Positions 14,426-16,248 of a DNA stretch of 16,248 nucleotides are shown here, piece by piece (within the stretch, counting starts at the first letter, position 1; every line of letters begins with the position of its first letter). The position numbers and the translations under genes were made by a program. The DNA comes from Sphingobium sp. GTDB lineage: Bacteria; Pseudomonadota; Alphaproteobacteria; Sphingomonadales; Sphingomonadaceae. The notes beneath the pieces were generated by a model. It did no database searches. It was not told the DNA's origin and worked only from the letters and a program-made list of their open reading frames with translations. Where the stretch lies: assembly GCA_017745115.1 (NCBI GenBank), contig JAGIAA010000049.1, forward strand, positions 1 through 16,248, read 5' to 3'.

Positions 14426-15010
14426 TCAAAACCGGACGGGCGCCTCGCCGAAGCGATTGGGGCCGTCGTTCGACTTGATGAGGCCGACCACAATGATGAA
14501 AAGCGCCGGGAGCCAGCCCAGCAGCACCATCGTGCTTTGACCCTGCATCATCGTGGCCGGATCGGGCGCCGTGCTGCCGTCGAAACGAGCAAGTGCTTCC
14601 TTGACCCTGGCGATCGCCGCGGGCGCCTGCGCGAGGACCACGCCCTGGAGTCCGGCGGGAATCAACACCAGCCATCCGCTCATGCCGATGTCATGCAGCC
14701 GCCGCACGATGCTGGCTGCGAGCAGCAAGGCCGTGACCAGCGCAAGCGCGACGCCGAGCCAGACGACCATCGGCATGGTCTCGGCCACGAGGGTCATCAT
14801 CTTGGCATTGATCGTGGCAACATCCGCACGGGCCTGCGCCGCCTCCATCGCGGCGGCAGTCGCGCGCACGGTCATCGGCAGCGAGATGGCAATGCCCCCG
14901 GCAAACCGCAGGATCACGACGAAAAGGACATAATACCAGAAGGTCGAACGCGCATCGCGACCACTGAAATTGACCAGGTTCGACAGGTTATATTTGATCG
15001 CACCGAACAT
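14426..15010 (-). CDS. DUF805 domain-containing membrane protein
   Basis: A 194-residue inner-membrane protein of the DUF805 family (YhaH-like), function unknown. Signature segments are NFSGRDARSTFWYY (14-27), which is the family's GR-x2-R-x2-FW motif, VRRLHDIGMSGW (102-113) and the terminal KSNDGPNRFGEAP (179-191). Hydrophobic helices are at about 27-45, 80-101, 113-127 and 162-178. The region at 48-80, between the first two helices, is an Ala/Met-rich, probably helical insert, and 133-157 is a polar loop; both make it longer than minimal family members. The frame extends to 15067, but ATG 15010 with a GAGGGGGAG site just before it is the natural start. It follows proS by 25 bases and is probably cotranscribed with it. 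Confidence 0.85.
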   Translation of the reverse strand: MFGAIKYNLSNLVNFSGRDARSTFWYYVLFVVILRFAGGIAISLPMTVRATAAAMEAAQARADVATINAKMMTLVAETMPMVVWLGVALALVTALLLAASIVRRLHDIGMSGWLVLIPAGLQGVVLAQAPAAIARVKEALARFDGSTAPDPATMMQGQSTMVLLGWLPALFIIVVGLIKSNDGPNRFGEAPVRF

Positions 15011-15035
15011 CCGCTCCCCCTCTTGCGAGTTTGGA

Positions 15036-16248
15036 TCAGTATGCGCGGCCCACCAGCACTCGTTCAACCGCCTTTTCGCCGGTGAAGATGCAGCTGCCTG
15101 TCGCGGGCTCCTGATCGAGCGGCGCGTTGCGCAGCGTCAGCTTCTCACCCTTCAGCCACTGCTCGACCTTTTCAAGCGCCGCGCCGGTGGGGCTCGCCCA
15201 CTCGACCAGCACCCAGCCGGGCTTGTCGCTGTCGAAGGCCTTGCTCAGGTCGGCAAGGCCGCTGGCGCCATCGCGGATATTGGCATCGAGGCGGATCTTC
15301 GCATCCTCGTAGAGCGACGCCTGAATGTCGCGCAACGTGCTCACGGCCTCACCGACGAACGTTTCGCGCGGCATGACGATGCTCGCGGTCTTGCCCGCCT
15401 CATTGTAGAGCTTGTCGCGGCGCAGGACGGAGACGTTGCCGCCCGCGACGTCGCGTCCGCCGACCTCGATCACGATCGGCGCGCCTTTCTTGACCCAGGA
15501 CCAGCGCTTGTTGGACGCCTTGATCGGCTTGCGGTCGAGCAGCACGCGTACCGGTTCGCGGAACGCGTCGAGCGCGGCCAGTTCCTTCGCCAAGACCTCG
15601 CAATAGTCGAGCACGGCCGCGTCCTCGTCGGTATCGCGCAGCATCGGCACAATGACGATCTGGTGGGGCGCGATCATCGGCGGACATTTGAGCCCATCGT
15701 CGTCGCCATGGACCATGATGACGCCGCCGATCATGCGCGTCGAGACGCCCCAGCTGGTGGTGTGGGCGAACGCCTGCTGGCCTTCCTGGTCCTGATATTT
15801 GATCCCGGCCGCCTCGGCGAAGCCGGTCCCGAGATAGTGGGAGGTGCCCGCCTGCAGGGCCTTTCCGTCCTGCATCATCGCCTCGATCGAGTAGGTCGCG
15901 ACGGCGCCGGGGAAGCGCTCATTCTCCGGCTTCTCGCCGGCAACCACCGGCATGGCAAGCTCGGTCTCGGCGAAGTCGCGATACATTTCGAGGGCGCGCA
16001 TCGTCTCCTTGCGCGCGTCCGCCTCGTCGGCATGGGCAGTGTGCCCCTCTTGCCAGAGAAACTCGCTCGTGCGCAGGAACATGCGCGTGCGCATTTCCCA
16101 GCGCACGACATTGGCCCACTGGTTGACCAGCAGCGGCAAGTCGCGCCAGCTCTGCACCCAGCGCGCCATCGCCTTGCCGATCACCGTCTCGGAGGTCGGG
16201 CGGACGACCAAGGGCTCCTCGAGCTTGCTCTCCGGATCGGGCACCAGC
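15036..16248 (-). CDS. proS: Prolyl-tRNA synthetase, archaeal/eukaryotic type (partial, 5' end outside window)
   Basis: The C-terminal 403 codons of prolyl-tRNA synthetase, which charges tRNA(Pro) with proline in the cytoplasm. The frame runs off the window edge; the GTG at 16244 is internal (Val before PDPESK), and roughly 100 N-terminal residues are missing. Class II motif 2 region: VVRPTSETVIG, then RDLPLLVNQWANVVRWE and RTSEFLWQEGHTAHAD. Motif 3 is near TTSWGVSTRMIGG, followed by HGDDDGLKCPPMIAPHQIVIVP, where the anticodon-binding domain begins. These are the signatures of the archaeal/eukaryotic-type enzyme (no editing insertion, C-terminal extension) rather than the usual bacterial type. 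The protein ends in the invariant Tyr (GRAY). Of the zinc cysteines usual in the extension only one remains (SCIFTG instead of C-x2-CG). Confidence 0.93.
   Translation of the reverse strand, partial: LVPDPESKLEEPLVVRPTSETVIGKAMARWVQSWRDLPLLVNQWANVVRWEMRTRMFLRTSEFLWQEGHTAHADEADARKETMRALEMYRDFAETELAMPVVAGEKPENERFPGAVATYSIEAMMQDGKALQAGTSHYLGTGFAEAAGIKYQDQEGQQAFAHTTSWGVSTRMIGGVIMVHGDDDGLKCPPMIAPHQIVIVPMLRDTDEDAAVLDYCEVLAKELAALDAFREPVRVLLDRKPIKASNKRWSWVKKGAPIVIEVGGRDVAGGNVSVLRRDKLYNEAGKTASIVMPRETFVGEAVSTLRDIQASLYEDAKIRLDANIRDGASGLADLSKAFDSDKPGWVLVEWASPTGAALEKVEQWLKGEKLTLRNAPLDQEPATGSCIFTGEKAVERVLVGRAY

Noticed and set aside
1..16248. CRISPR array, toxin-antitoxin, restriction, phage or transposon system
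   Set aside because: No regularly spaced repeats, no transposase, integrase, nuclease or toxin-like products; all sizeable genes fit housekeeping or conserved families.

Overview
This window looks like a chromosomal, core-genome segment of a high-GC alphaproteobacterium, most likely from the Sphingomonadales (Sphingomonas, Sphingobium or Novosphingobium type). The main clues are a PEPxxWA-type PEP-CTERM sorting signal, a very short lmo0937-type membrane protein behind a GGAAC-type (EcfG-like) promoter, an alphaproteobacterial short type III ornithine/lysine decarboxylase, and GC-rich coding with many long antisense shadow frames. I see no rRNA, tRNA, CRISPR array, transposase, integrase or phage gene, and no gap between genes longer than about 200 bases.

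Layout. On the + strand at 54-1791 are a PLP-dependent ornithine/lysine-type decarboxylase (TTG start) and a MAPEG-family membrane protein. On the - strand at 1788-8047, in transcription order, are ispE (isoprenoid kinase), an N-formylglutamate amidohydrolase, ilvD (branched-chain amino acid synthesis), nnr (bifunctional NAD(P)HX repair) and a RumA/TrmA-type RNA methyltransferase whose start lies inside nnr. On the + strand at 8169-8813 are a small secreted Cys-containing protein and a 48-residue lmo0937-family membrane protein, closed by a clear intrinsic terminator. On the - strand at 8881-11234 are etfQO (ETF-ubiquinone oxidoreductase) and downstream of it a PEP-CTERM protein. On the + strand at 11353-14406 is a tightly overlapping trio: a divergent uracil-DNA-glycosylase-like protein, a periplasmic lytic transglycosylase and moaB. 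On the - strand at 14426-16248 are proS (cut by the window edge) and a DUF805 membrane protein.

Most genes are housekeeping: polyamine, isoprenoid, valine/isoleucine, molybdopterin, NAD(P)HX repair, RNA modification, peptidoglycan turnover, electron transfer and translation. I found no convincing new multi-gene system. The points worth a second look are small: inverted repeats that would cover the ribosome binding sites of ilvD and of the PEP-CTERM gene; a row of three hairpins between ilvD and nnr; a UDG-fold protein lacking the usual catalytic and Fe-S residues, with a possibly leaderless start; a palindrome holding a TTGACA box in the divergent etfQO promoter region; an archaeal/eukaryotic-type ProRS that has lost most of its zinc cysteines; and an EcfG-like promoter before the tiny membrane protein.
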